Origin: Plantago major
Taxonomy: Eukaryota; Streptophyta; Magnoliopsida; Lamiales; Plantaginaceae
Length of the DNA stretch: 64,000 nt
Direction of reading: 5' to 3'
Assembly: GCA_026545765.1 (NCBI GenBank)
Contig: CM048840.1
Location: 50,902,580-50,966,579, forward strand
Positions 10,994-22,762 of this stretch are shown here, piece after piece. A program made the translations under genes and the position numbers. The notes beneath the pieces were generated by a model, which worked only from the letters and a program-made list of their open reading frames with translations, did not search any database and was not told the DNA's origin. Position 1 is the first letter of the stretch, and every line of letters begins with the position of its first letter.

Positions 10994-11164
10994 CACGGAG
11001 AGAACCTGGATCGAGGACTTGGTAAGAAACTGGTTCGAGGACACGATGAGAACCTGGACCGAGGACTTGGTGAGAACTTGCTCTGAGGACATGGTGAGAA
11101 CCTGGATCGAGGCCATGGTGAGAACCTGGTCCGAGGCCATCGCGTCCTCAACACCGATGACTCC
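10994..11164 (-). repeat. 24-bp tandem repeat, left part of element F remnant
   Basis: About six degenerate copies of gaacctggaccgaggacttg plus four bases, period 24 (10999-11145). On the minus strand each unit is eight codons of the form K/M-S/A-S-x-QVLT. The run continues in a more diverged form beyond element B at 20253-20350, so B split it. It lies outside the LTR of A; TSD bases of A here would be CACGG, untestable because the other end is missing. Confidence 0.8.
11160..11164. repeat. Target-site duplication of element B, left copy (ACTCC)
   Basis: ACTCC directly precedes the LTR start TGATAAG and is repeated at 20248-20252 after the other LTR ends in CTCATCA. Five bases is the gypsy standard. 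Confidence 0.93.
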
Positions 11165-12499
11165 TGATAAGCTCAAAGTATACTCTAAAAAGCAATTATA
11201 GATTAAGCTGTAGTTGCAGACCAAAGCCTAACTCGTGATCGATCTCTAGGGAATTAATCAAGCTACGCAGCAGTGAGAGAAAATAGATACTTGCCACTAA
11301 CAGTTTGATTGATGGTTTTGTATACTTCTAACTAGATCGACTAAAGATGAGATTACGATTAACAATGAGAGACAGATGAATATCATCGCAAGATCCAATT
11401 ATGCTAATTCGAACTAGGGATAACACTCATATTTGTCACACGGTTGTTGTACAGTAAATCAATCAATTCGATTCAACCAATTGTTCTTAGAATATATTAT
11501 ACTGGAGAAATCGTGAGTTGTCAATTCACGATCCTTAAACATAAACAATTTAGAGAATTTAATACGAACTTACTGAATTGAAGGTTTTTACGAAGATTTT
11601 ATACGAGACTAACCTATATGAGTGATTTGATAAACCGTAGAACTAATATGCATAATCTTCACATACTACTGTATTCAAAGGTGTTTAGCTACTCATAATA
11701 GATAATTTCATACAGAGATTCATGGTAATATTCATACGAAACATAGATATGAAACTCGCATGCAATAACATACAATTCAATCGATAAAGATAAAGAACGA
11801 ATTGTAAATAAGAAAGCAATAGAGAAATCAATACCAATAATCCTGATGAGTAAAATCAATGAATAACCAAGCTCCAAAGATGTCTCAATGTCAATGTCTG
11901 AATCTAAGAGATCCTTTCAAAAACTAGGTTAAAAAGAAGTATATCCAAGAAAAACAAATTCTAAACTAATAACGAAAACAAATTCTGAGCGTCACTTGGC
12001 CTGGCCAGGACAATTGCTTGCGGTGAGCTTCCTTTGTCGATTATATATCCATTACAAATTCTGCCATAACGCCTTCCTTCAAAACAAATGAGCTAATCGA
12101 AAATCTACGCCAAGCTTAATTGCCTCGCCATGCGAAGCCTTCTTTATCGCAATATATATAGCCCTCGCATAATTTTGCCGCGGCGGGCTTCAATCTTCAA
12201 ATCAGAGTCTCCATTCGCAAAATCTCGCTGCGGCGGACTGATTTCCTCACCGCGGCGAGCCTTCCTGCAATTCCCAAGTCAAAGCTCGTAAAATCTCGCC
12301 ACGGCGGACCGAATCCCTCGCCGCGGCGAGCTATGCTAAGCAGTTCGTCCTTATTTAGTTCAAAAGACACCGATTCCTACAAAATGTAAACAAAACACCA
12401 AAGTGTAAAAGCGAACTAAAACGACTATAAAACTAAAGACAGAGACTCACAAAGACCGCTAAAAAGGACCAAATGAGACGTTAGAATATTGTCTCATCA
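11165..12499 (-). repeat. 3' LTR of element B
   Basis: Runs from TGATAAGC to GTCTCATCA (plus strand). It keeps several degraded copies of the CTCGCCGCGGCGAG palindrome between 12170 and 12340, and a TATA-like stretch ATATATATAG near 12163. It matches 18943-20247 along most of its length except about 11990-12360. Confidence 0.93.
12170..12340. repeat. Degraded CTCGCCGCGGCGAG palindromes in the 3' LTR of B
   Basis: Variants include ctcaccgcggcgag (12246), ctcgccgcggcgag (12319) and half-decayed ctcgctgcggcgg and ctcgccacggcgg. Most changes are C to T or G to A at CG steps, as expected from deamination of methylated cytosine. Confidence 0.75.
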
Positions 12500-12516
12500 A
12501 AATCCCCAAACCGAAC
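12500..12516 (-). other. Polypurine tract of element B
   Basis: Minus strand ggtttggggatttt ends directly at the 3' LTR. The same motif, tttggggagttt, precedes the 3' LTR of element D at 32966. It primes second-strand synthesis. Confidence 0.8.
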
Positions 12517-13807
12517 CTTTGTTCGTCCTCGAGCAAACACACAGCCTAAACACACTAGACTCTAAACCATGTAGGCAAATACAAGAGTTAGAAATCCAAG
12601 TAATCGAATCTACCATTGAAAGCATTAAATCCACCAAATGCAAATGTTTTGTTCTCAAGTAACCTTGGCAGAGAAGTGCACAGATAATCCAAAAAAACTT
12701 TTCTCAAGCAAATAACTCTTAAGTCCAGCACGCTAGTCCCTCACAGAAATAATATGCAATCTCTACTGTCTTTGGAAGTGTCCAATAGGGTTATTCGCTC
12801 AAAAAGTAAACTGGGAAGGTGACTCGCATCACAAGAATGCCTAGACTATCTTACGCCAATGTACTCAAATCAAATGGATTAGAAGGGACTTTTTTTTTTT
12901 CAAAAAATGACTTATAACAAAAGTTCAAGACCTGTGTTGTTCCCTTTTTCACTTGCAAATCAAACATAAACCATTATTGCGCAGTATTCGATGCATGGCC
13001 TCATTGGGCTCTTTTATCTCAATTTTTTTACGGGTGTCTATTTTACCGAAAGTACGCACTTTTGTGCGTGTCAGTTTGGTACACATGCCATTAGCCCTCA
13101 CGGTCATATAGCTTTAAGGGCCACACCGGTATATAGGTAGTATCTGAAACATGCCCAACACGACAGACAGTGATCAACTAAGACCATAGATCCACCCCGA
13201 GATTAAATTCAGACAGCCTTTGGAAACAACAACAGTCTCAAACACAATCGAGCATATAAAGCTAAAAAATAGTCGTAAACATGTAAGTAGCTCTTCCCCA
13301 AACCTGTTCTTTAGAACGGGGTTTAAAAGTTAGAGAACTCAAAATTAAAAGCATGCCGTTCGTCATCCCCAAACAAAATGAGTACACGTAAGTATGAAAA
13401 GGCGCAAGTAATTCGTAAAAACTTGCACATCCCAGGAATCACACAATAAAAATGCCGGTACAATATTTTTTCATCAGTTCAGGCTTCTCACGGCTTTTGG
13501 ACTAAAGAACTGGACAGGCTAGATATTTGCAAGAGAAACAAACCTTAAGGAATTAACAATGCACTAGGCTACTTCCAGTTACATATCAAACAAAAGAAAG
13601 GCATTAAGTGGATTACCACTCACAATAGCTGCTCGAAAACTTGGAAAGGTAACTCGGACACACGAAAGACTCATGAAAATATGAAGAAAAACACATAGAA
13701 ACACAGGCAAGAAACTGAAGAGCCTCACATTCCCTCCCCAAACTGAAACTCAAGCATGTCCTCAAGCTAAGAGTGGAAAGATAAAAGGGGTCGAAAGTGT
13801 CTGGCCT
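12517..13807 (-). other. Long 3' untranslated region of element B
   Basis: No open frame of note. The stretch is shared with element D (31620-32966): both contain ttttgtgcgtgtcagtttgg or its complement (about 13051 here, 32390 in D). Athila elements carry an env-like gene in this region; nothing like it is visible here. Confidence 0.7.
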
Positions 13808-13825
13808 GTGAAGTACAATTTAGAG

Positions 13826-16629
13826 TCATGTACTGGACTCGGAGAGTTCGACCACTTCTTCCGGTCGCTCAATGTACCCTTGAAAGTATGGTTTAATGCG
13901 CTGCCCATTGAACTTGAAGGTGGAACCTTCAGCGGAATTCAAGAGTTCGACAGCACCATGCGGTGCCACATGAATTATCGTGTATGGTCCATCCCAACGC
14001 GAGTGCAACTTTCCTGGAAACAGTTTAAGATAAGAGTTAAAAACCAAAACTTTCATACCTGGGTGCAAGTCCTTGCGGATTATCCCCTTGTCATGATACT
14101 CTTTTGTCTTCTGCATGTAAATCTTTGCATTCTCAAAGGCAAGGTGGCAGAGTTCTTCCAGCTCAGAGATCTGCAGCAATCTTTCTTCCCCAGATGCCTG
14201 CATATCGATATTTAGCTCCTTGGTGGCCATGCCGCTTTGTGCTCCAACTCCACGGGAAGATGACAAGCTTTTCCATAAACCAACCGGTAGGGGGTTGTAC
14301 CAATAACAGTCTTGTAACAAGTTCTGTAAGCCCACAGTGCATCATCTAGCTTGGTTGACCAATCCTTACGATTTGATTTTACGACCCTTGTGAGAATGCT
14401 CTTGATTTGCCTATTGCTGACTTCCACTTGACCAGAAATTTGTGGATGGTATGCGGCTGCGACACGGTGTTTCACTCCATACTTCACAAGCAGGTTCGCA
14501 AATGAACGGTTAATAAAATGAGATCCGCCATCGCTAATGATTGCTCTGGGTGTACCAAACCTGCTGAAAATATTCTTGGACAAGAAAGAGAGCACAACTT
14601 TGGAATCGTTAGTTCTGGTGGCAATAGCCTCCACCCACTTAGTCACATATTCCACAGCAACAAGAATATATTCATTACCATTACTTTTGGGAAAGGGTCC
14701 CATAAAGTCAATACCCCACACATCAAAGGGTTCTACCACAAGATTGCTAGTAAAAGGCATCTCATTACTCTTGCTAATGTTACCACTACGCTGACATGCA
14801 TCACAACTAGCACAAAACTTATGAGCATCTTTAAACAGAGAGGGCCAAAAGAAACCTGATTGAAGAACCTTCAGAGTGGTTTTCTTCCCACTGTAGTGCC
14901 CTCCACACTGCATGGTATGACAAAAGGTGAGAACACTGCCTACTTCACTCTCTGGAATGCAGCGCCGTAGGATTCCATCAGCTCCCTCCTTGAAAAGGTG
15001 GGGGTCATCCCAAAAGTAGCCATTGGTTCGGAGCGAAAAGTTCCTTCTTTCCTGCGAAGACATGTTAGTGGGGAAGACACCTGCAACAAGAAAATTCACA
15101 ATATCTGCAAACCAAGGCTCTAAGCTAACAGAGAATAGGTGCTCATCAGGTAGTTCATCGGGAATAAGTGGAGAAGGGGAGATTGTCTTAGGATCAAGCC
15201 TAGATAAATGGTCAGCAACAAGATTATCTTTAACACACTTATCAACTATTTCACAATCGAACTCCTGTAACATCAAAACCCACCGAATGAGGCGTGGCTT
15301 AGAATCACTCTTGGCCATGAGGTGGCGGATCACAGCGTGATCCGTGTGGATGATCACTTTGAACCCATTCAGATACAAACGGAATTTATCCAATGCGAAA
15401 AGAACAGCTAGGAATTCTTTCTCAGTTGTGGTGTAGTTAACCTGCGCAGGGTTAAGTGTCTTGCTGGCATAGTAAATCACATGAAAATGTCCATTTACCC
15501 TTTGTCCTAAAACAACACCTAAAGCGAAATCAGAAGCATCGCACATAATCTCAAAGGGTAAGGACCAGTTAGGAGCAACAACAATGGGAGCGGAAACAAG
15601 CTGTTCTTTCAAGATGTTAAAGGCCTGCATGCATTTATCATTGAAAACAAAAGACACATCTTTCATAAGCAAGTTGCTCAAACACTTAGCAATTTTCGAA
15701 AAATCCTTAATGAATCTCCTATGAAAACCAACATGCCCAAGAAAAGATTGTAGCTCTTTCACACAAGTGGGAGGGGGAAGTTTAACAATCACATCAAGCT
15801 TTGCTCTATCAACTTCTATCCCACGTTTTGAGACTACATGTCCTAAGACAATTCCTTCTCTAACCATAAAGTGACTTTTCTCCCAGCTAAGAGTTAAGTT
15901 ACACTCAATGCAGCGTTTTAGCACTTTATCAAGTTTATGTAAGCAATTAGCAAAAGAATCTCCGAAAAGAGAGAAGTCATCCATGAAAACCTCTATAAAA
16001 TCCTGCACCATGTCAGAAAATATAGAAAGCATGCATCTTTGAAAAGTAGCAGGAGCGTTGCACAGTCCGAAAGGCATTCTGCGATAGGCAAAAGTCCCAT
16101 AAGGACAAGTAAATGTCGTCTTCTCCTGATCCTCCTGAGCAATGGGTATTTGGTAGAAACTTGAAAGACCATCCAAAAAACAATAGAACTCTCGCCCAGC
16201 AAGGCGGTTAATCATCTCATCAATGAATGAAAGAGGGAAGTGGTCTTTCTTGGTGGCTGCGTTTAATTTCCTGTAGTCAATGCACACACGCCACCCCGTG
16301 GTTTTTCTTACCGGGACCTCTATGCCCTTCTCATTTGTTTCGACAGTAACCCCCGACTTCTTAGGAACTACATGCACAGGACTCACCCATCTACTATCAG
16401 CTATGGGGTAAATTATGTCATGCTCAAGAATCTTAAGGATCTCAGTTTTCATGACAGGATTAAGCCTGCGCTGGGGTTGCCTAACAGGTTTAGCATCATC
16501 TTCTAAACTTATCCTATGTGTGCAACGGGTTGTGCTAATGCCCTTAATGTCTCCAATTCCCCATCCTATGGCTGCAGAATTCTCCTTAAGAAGTTCAACA
16601 AGTTGATTCTCTCTTCCTTTTGCAATTTA
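13826..16629 (-). pseudogene. Athila-like gypsy pol of element B: RT, RNase H, integrase
   Basis: Makes and inserts element cDNA. The main frame (16452-14212) holds RT with [11 protein letters not shown] (near 16290), [17 protein letters not shown] sequence, [12 protein letters not shown] and the catalytic FMDDFS (near 15985). RNase H starts at [13 protein letters not shown] (near 15555) with the second acid in [13 protein letters not shown] and third at HTDH. Integrase has the HHCC finger [15 protein letters not shown]...CASCDACQ (14925-14790), then D in [11 protein letters not shown] in [10 protein letters not shown] in GQVEVSNR (near 14415). A frameshift near 14300 moves the C-terminal domain to another frame (MKVLVFNSYLKLFPGKL, near 14060). 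A frameshift near 16620 separates pol from protease. Key catalytic residues remain. Confidence 0.93.
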
Positions 16630-17519
16630 GAAGAGATTAACACAGGTTCGGACCGATTTTCACCAAGGAAAGCATACTTAAGGTGGGATGGAAGTTCCTT
16701 AAGGTCAGGCCTAGGGGGTTCGATTTCCCCAGTATTTCTATTGAGGGAGTCAGTTTCACCTAATGGCTCACTAGGGGAATCGAGTTCACCTGCCGGTTCA
16801 GTTTTAGCTGAATCTAAAGCACAGATTAGCTCATGACTTTCCTCACTTAGAATTTCCCTATCAGGATCTAGTGTCAAAGTAGCCTCTAACTTATCGCTTG
16901 TAATGTCATCAAGCAAAGTGGTATACACACAGTCATCAATGATGCAATGAAATTCTTTGGCAATCTCATGTTTAGTTTCACATTTTGTAACATAATAGGC
17001 ATTAGAGTTACCTGCAGGACGCACTGCGTCCTTGCTGATTCGATTGCCTCCGATATCCATTGCTATTTTTCCTTCTGCAACATCGACTTGAAGTTTGACA
17101 GTTTTCATGAATGGCCGTCCTAGCAAAATCACATGGTTTCTGCTGCTGGTTGCTGCATTGCTGGGAGCTAGAACTACAAAATCTTCTGGTACCAATTACC
17201 TGTCGACCTTGACCAAAGCATCCCGAATAATACCAAGCGGTCGCTGGATACTACAATCAGCCATCTGCAAAGTCATATTCACTGGTTCCAACTTCCCCAA
17301 ACCGAGCTCCTGATAAAGGTCACGGGTAATAAGATTAATGCTTGCTCCCAAGTCGAGCATACCTTTTGCTACCTTCCCATTCTCCATTTGTATATCAATC
17401 ATGAAACTCCCTGGGTCTTGTTGTTTCATTGGTAATCCGATCACATAATTTTCTATTTCTGGAAGAATCAGCTTTTCAGTAGACGAAAGCTTCTTCTTAT
17501 TAGCATTGAGGTCCTTGAA
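16630..17519 (-). pseudogene. Aspartic protease region of element B
   Basis: Processes the polyprotein. GMLDLGASINLITRDLY (near 17365) carries the plant gypsy active site, DLGAS in place of DTGAS. The second half, HVILLGRPFMKTVK (near 17130), holds the ILGRPF motif that closes the protease fold. A TAA at about 17193-17195 separates the two halves. Downstream is an acidic linker to RT. Confidence 0.9.
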
Positions 17520-18810
17520 GAACTTAGCATAGGAGGGGACATTATCAATAAGCTCCAGCAGTGGCATGTTCACGTTCACTTTCGAAAGCATTGCCAGAAT
17601 AGATTTGAACTTACTGTCGTCTTTTGGCTTCTTAACTCTCCCAGGGTATGGTAATATCTTGGAAACTGGTGGTCCTGGGGGGCGCATGGGGTTATTAGAT
17701 TTATGTAGAACCTCAATGCTGCTTCTTAGGTCCTCAATAATCTCCCCATCTTCTTCCTCAGTAACGTCTACTGTTGGTGTAGGTGGAGTTTCCGGTTTAG
17801 GCATCATATCTGGCTTCTCAACAACCTTACCACTACGCAGTACTGTAGTTGCTTGAATCTCTTCTTCCAATTCATCTTCATCCCCGAATTCTAGACCTGC
17901 TACGAAGTTAGCCAAACTATCTGCTAAGTCCTCTATTATGCTCATCATCCCTTCAATCTGTTGTCCTGTTCTCTCTTGCCCCTTCATAACAATCTGCATA
18001 AATTTTTCATCATGGGCAATTAAAGACACCAATGTGCTTTTGCTAAATGAGCTGCTCTATGGTGAAATATTTGCACTATTCACCATTTCCGGAGCTGGTC
18101 CCCGTACACTATGTCGCAATTCATTGGTAATCCTATCAATATCTTCAGCATATAACAATTCAGGCTCCTTGATCTCGATAGGATTCCTGTTATCTCCCAA
18201 GATTAATGCACGGGTTGCCATGTCTTCAAAAACCATCCTCATCTCCACAGGTGTCTTGTTCAAAATACGACCACCACTCACTTCTACCACAGTCTGGTGT
18301 TCTACGTCATCCTTCATAGAAGGTGCTCATAAGTACCTCCTCATAAAATCCATGGTGTGGGCATGCTCTTATTATTCCAAGGTATCTTTCCCACGCAATA
18401 TCAAAACGTTCCCCTTTTTGCTGACTAAACTCAGATATTTCTCTTTGAAGCTTCACTGTCTTTGAGTGTAGGAAGAACCTTTTGTAGAAGGCCTTGAGAA
18501 TATCCTCCCAAGAAGTAAGCGATCCTGGGGCAATTCTCCATAACCAATCCTTGGCATTACCCTTCATCACGAGGGGAAATAACACACACTTAACCTGTTC
18601 TTCCTCCAACCCTTGTTTGGATAAATTGCTGACTGCATATTCAAAATGCTGGATGAACCGGAGGGAATCCTCCTCAGGGTTTCCGAAAAATACAGGTAGT
18701 GTATGCCTCAAATCACTTTCTAGTTCATATTTCTTTGATGCTTTGTCGATCACAATAGCAGGTCCAGCTACCCTTGCAGAGGGTGCGTAGTAGCTGGAAA
18801 AGGACTCCAT
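17520..18810 (-). pseudogene. Gag of element B
   Basis: Capsid protein. The core reads FFGNPEEDSLRFIQHF (near 18700), WLWRIAPGSLTSWEDILKAFYKRFF (near 18530) and EISEFSQQKGERFDIAWERY (near 18425), the Retrotrans_gag pattern. A one-base frameshift at about 18307 and an in-frame TAG near 18056 interrupt the tail, which continues with SLIAHDEKFMQIV. I saw no CCHC knuckle, which agrees with Athila Gag proteins that often lack a clear one. The start at 18810 (MESFSSYY) is about 110 bp inside the primer site. Confidence 0.88.
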
Positions 18811-18920
18811 TCCTGGATCTCAACAACAGTAACTCAACAAATGCTTAGTTTCTGTTAATACAAGTAAAATGAAATCACGACAAATAACCACCGGCTCTCA
18901 GCGCTACAATAGGGATTAAC

Positions 18921-18942
18921 TCCCCGGTAGCGGCACCAAATT
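18921..18942 (-). other. Primer binding site of element B (tRNA-Asp type)
   Basis: Minus strand TTTGGTGCCGCTACCGGGGA directly follows the 5' LTR. It differs at a few positions from the Athila consensus TTTGGCGCCGTTGCCGGGGA. Confidence 0.85.
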
Positions 18943-20247
18943 TGATAAGCTCAAATTATACTCTAAAAAGAATTTAGAGATTAAGCTGTAGTTGCAAACC
19001 AAAGCCTAACTCGTGATCGATCTCTAAGGAATTAATCAAGCTACGCAGTAGTGAGAGTAAACAGATACTTGCCAGTAACAGTTTGATTGATGGTTTTGTA
19101 TACTTCTAACTAGATCGACTAAAGCTGAGATTACGATTAACAATGAGAGAAAGATGAATACAGTAGCAAGATCCAATTATGCTAATTCGAACTAGGGATA
19201 ACACTCATATTTGTCACACGGTTGTTGTACAGGAAATTAATCAATTCAATTAAACCAATTGTTCTTAGAATATATTATACTGGAGAAATCGTGAGTCGTC
19301 AATTCACGATCCTTAAACATAAACAATTTAGAGAATTTAATACGGACTTACCGAATTGAAGGTTTTTACGAAGATTTTATATGAGACTAACCTATATGAG
19401 TGATTTGATAAACCGTAGAACTAATATGCATAATCTTCACATACTACTGTATTCAAAGGTGTTTAGCTACTCATAATAGATAATTGCATACAGAGATTCA
19501 TGGTAATAATCATACGATAGATATGAAACTCGCATGCAATAACATACAATTCAATCGATAAAGATAATGAACGAATTGTAAAGAAGAAAGCAATAGAGAA
19601 ATCAATACCAATAATCCTGATGAGTAAAATCAATGAATAACCAAGCTCCAAAGATGTCTCAATGTCAATGTCTGAATCTAAGAGCTCCTTTCAAAAACTA
19701 GGTTAAAAAGAAGTATATCCAAGAAAAACAAATTCTAAACTAATAAGGAAAATAAATTCTGAGCCTGCGCGTCTCGCTGCGGCGGGCCAATTGCTTCGCT
19801 GCGGCAAGCTTGCTTTTGTCGATTATATATCCAGCTCGCAAATTCTCAACGCGGCGGATTGAATCCCTACCAATGGCCTTCCTTCCTTCAAAAGGAGAGG
19901 AGCCAATCAAATAGTATATAGTATACCAATTAATTATTTCCTTATGTGGAAGAAGGAAAATTAAACCGAAAATATTATTCGACCTTCTTTCTTATATATA
20001 TATATATAGCATAATAATTCTCGTGAGCTTCAATCTTCAAATCGAGGCTTCAAAAATCTTGGCGAGCCTTTCCCCAATTCCCAGTCAAAGCTCGGTCCTC
20101 ATTTTGTTCAAAAGACATCGATTCCTACAAAATGTAGACAAAACACCAAAGCGTAAAAGCGAACTAAAAAGACTATAAAACTAAAGACAAAGACTCACAA
20201 AGACCACTAAAAAGGACCAAATGAGACGTTAGAATATTGTCTCATCA
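18943..20247 (-). repeat. 5' LTR of element B
   Basis: TGATAAGC...CTCATCA, 1305 bp. Compared with the 3' LTR it contains an unrelated AT-rich stretch (about 19915-20020, including a run of TATATA) and keeps only traces of the CG palindromes (ctcgctgcggcgg at 19774, aacgcggcgg at 19848). A TATA-like GGATATATAATC on the minus strand lies near 19825. Confidence 0.93.
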
Positions 20248-20252
20248 ACTCC
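20248..20252. repeat. Target-site duplication of element B, right copy (ACTCC)
   Basis: Exact match to 11160-11164. Confidence 0.93.
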
Positions 20253-21343
20253 GTCAAGGACCTCGTAAAGACCTTCTTCGAGGATAAGGCGTCCTTGTCA
20301 CCGATGACTTCGTCAAGGACCTGGTAAGGACCTTCTTTGAGGACAAGGTCCGACCCTAAGAGGCGATCCAACCTTAGGGCACCTAGAACATGGTGACTAA
20401 GACGTGGTCCGAGTATTGTCCCTAGGGCGTGGTCCTATCCTACCCTCCTTGGATGATTTTTGTTAAGTGCTCCACTGACCACATCTTCTTTTGCCTTCTC
20501 AAACCTTTTCAGGTTGAGGGTGGTAATGTCCACCTAAGACTTGATGGAGTCATTGGGTAAGAGTGGTTGAGAAGGTAAGAGCCTTCATGTTATCATTCAG
20601 ACCATTGGACTCCAACCGGCTCTCATACCTAGTCAGATGACCCATGGGACAAGTATCACCGTAGTATTTTCCATGAGCCTTTACCATTTTTTTCCAGAGT
20701 AGCATTTTGAGTTTCTAAGGCCTTTTGTTGGAGGTAGATCTCTTCAACGGTGAGCCTCTCACCAGTCCTTGGATTGATTGCTACATCTGGAGGAAGATCC
20801 ACAATTTGAACCACCGGGATGCTTTCGGCCATGTGATCCCTTACTCTATGCGGAGAAGCTAGAAGGCGACTAGGACCTACTTCATCGATCCTAGGCCTGA
20901 CCAGACTTCTTTCGCATTGGCGTTGTGACGCGACTGCTCTCCTGTTAAGAAGGTTGCGAAGATCTTCCTGTTTAACTTGTTCTCCTAATCTTTCCGAGAT
21001 GGATCGGTGCTCCTTTCTAGATGGAGCCGGCGCAGCTTGCCTAGGAACCGCTAAAGGTGGAGTAGCTTGAGGAGACTGGACATTGTTACAACCAAAGCAT
21101 CCTTGTATGGTGGTGAGTAAGGCGCCAAACTGGTTCTCATTCATTCCAAACTCACTGGGACAAATGATCTATCTTAGATGCTCCTCTCCCCACTTGTCCT
21201 CTTCGCATGGGAGGTCTCCCTCGCGGCCTAGGAGCTAAGGTTCCTACTGCTGCAGTGATGGTTCTCGCTGATCTTCTTGGTCTTGCTATTGATTATAGAG
21301 AGCTATGAAACCTTTGTAAAGTTTCCCACAGACGGCGCCAAAA
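20253..21343 (-). pseudogene. Gag remnant and primer site of element F (Tat-like gypsy)
   Basis: The minus-strand frame 21144-20656 (MNENQFGALLTTIQG, later DLPPDVAINPRTGERLTVEEIY) is clearly related to Gag of element E (ETQFGRLLTVIQG; ELPADVVIHPRTREMMNAEEIY). Homology extends left to about 20460 through YYGDTCPMGHLTRY and PNDSIKS in another frame. It also extends right to the protein start, where the ATG has become ATA at 21287-21289 (ARPRRSARTIT, PRPRGRPP). The primer site TTGGCGCCGTCTGTGGGAA lies at about 21321-21341, next to the LTR. Everything beyond gag is missing, replaced by the 24-bp repeat tract that B interrupts. Confidence 0.88.
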
Positions 21344-21970
21344 TGTTGAGGGTAAAGTCCCCCAAACACTTAATAAGTTCTTTCTAAGTCTATAGGTCCA
21401 AATAACTATAGAACGCCCACGTCCAAAGCAAAGGTCCATAGCTATCCAAAGCAATGGTCTAAAGCTCTCCAAAGTACCAATAGGTAAGGACCTGAGGTCC
21501 TAAGCTTCTTCAAGGTGACTTCTTGGTAAGTACATGAGGTCCTAAGCTTCTTCAAGGTGACTTCTTGGTAAGGACCTGCACAAGTGACTTGGAGGGGGGG
21601 AGGCGGAGGGTTAGGACCGTAGATCCGGTTTGCTAAGTGTCAAACCGGTTTGAGACTTTACTCAAGAGAGACTGATGATCTACTCTGTATAATAGTCGGG
21701 AAGGTAAGAGTCCGGGAAGAATGCTTACCTTGTTTATGGGTATAAGACCCATATTTATCCGTTTCCCTTGAGAAATGGGGGACTCACAAGATCGCGCCAA
21801 GTGTACATCCCAGATTGCGCCACCCATGCCTTGATAGGCCCATGGCCCAATGCTTTAATAGGTCCATGGCCCAATAGGTTGGTTGAGGCTAGGACGTCTA
21901 GCTTAGGACTATAGTCCGTACCCTTAGGATGGAGTGGATAGGACGGATTGGACATATTTCTGTATCAACA
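21344..21970 (-). repeat. LTR of element F
   Basis: TGTTGAGGG to GTATCAACA, 627 bp, next to the primer site on the left. On the minus strand it begins TGTTGATACAGAAATATG, close to the first bases of the LTR of E (TGTTGATACGGATATATG). Unlike a normal 5' LTR, it is also preceded by polypurine-tract sequence on its outer side. Confidence 0.85.
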
Positions 21971-22174
21971 TATGTCCCCCTAGTTTCCAAGTATCTTTGT
22001 AGAAGATAGTTGAGGAACTATATTGTCCGGGGAGCTTGGGATGCCTTTGACGCCTTGGACATATTTTTGTATCAACATATGTCCCCCTATTTTCCAAGTA
22101 TCTTTGTAGAAGATAGTTGAGGAACTATAGTGTCCGGGGAGCTTAGGATTCTTGGACATATTTCTGTATCAACA
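21971..22174 (-). repeat. Tandem duplication of the polypurine tract/LTR-start junction of F
   Basis: Two units, 21971-22077 and 22078-22174 (107 and 97 bp). On the minus strand each contains the first ~24 bases of the LTR, then 3' untranslated sequence ending in the tract AGGGGGACATA. The same tract precedes the right LTR of E at 62991-63006. Confidence 0.85.
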
Positions 22175-22762
22175 GTTCAAATAGCAGAGAACATGGAATG
22201 TCATGCAAACAAATTCCTCATGTTAGCTGAGCAACTACTACATTGTAACCATGGATTAAACTGCCGAAAACATGGATCAAATAGCACAGAACATGGAATG
22301 TCATGCAAACAAATTCCTCATAATGGCAGATCAACCACTACATTGTAATCATGGGTCAAACTGCATAAATCATAGATCAAATAGCAGACAACATGGAATG
22401 TCATGCAAATAAATTCCTCATGTTGCAAGGCAACCACTATACTGTAATCATGGGTCAAACTGCAGAAAACATGGATCAAATAGCATAGAACATGGAATTT
22501 CATGCAAACAAATTCCTCATGACCAGAACAACCAGTACATTGTAATCACGGGTCAAATAGTAGAAAGCATGAGCAAATATAGCAGAGAACATGGATTACA
22601 CTACAAATAAGATTTTCATATGGACATAACAACTATTTCATAGAAAATATAGTGGATATTACAGAGAACATATGCAAAATGGTATAGAACATGGATTACG
22701 CTGCAAACAATATTTTCACATGGACAGAGCAACTATTTCATAGCAAACATAGTGGATATTGT
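22175..22762. repeat. 100-bp tandem satellite, about six units
   Basis: The landmark ACATGGAATG or ACATGGATTA recurs at 22191, 22291, 22391, 22490, 22589 and 22689, a period of 99-100 bp. The first four units share catgcaaacaaattcctcat; the last two are more diverged. No coding frame spans it convincingly. Confidence 0.92.

Larger units (their letters stand above)
11165..20247 (-). mobile_element. Element B: complete Athila-like Ty3/gypsy retrotransposon (9083 bp)
   Basis: Two LTRs in direct orientation flank a minus-strand internal region with an Asp-type primer site, gag, protease, RT, RNase H, integrase, and a long untranslated stretch before the polypurine tract. RT before integrase is the gypsy order. 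The RT signature [10 protein letters not shown], the protease DLGASIN and the primer site TTTGGTGCCGCTACCGGGGA fit the Athila lineage. Both target duplications are intact, so the copy is complete. By eye the LTRs show about ten differences in their first 140 bases and disagree strongly in one internal stretch, so the insertion is not recent. Stops and frameshifts break every gene. Confidence 0.95.

Noticed and set aside
12517..13807. Env-like gene of an Athila element
   Set aside because: No long frame, signal peptide or membrane segment on the minus strand.
22175..22762. CRISPR-like regular repeat
   Set aside because: The whole 100-bp unit repeats, with no unique spacers, in plant DNA.
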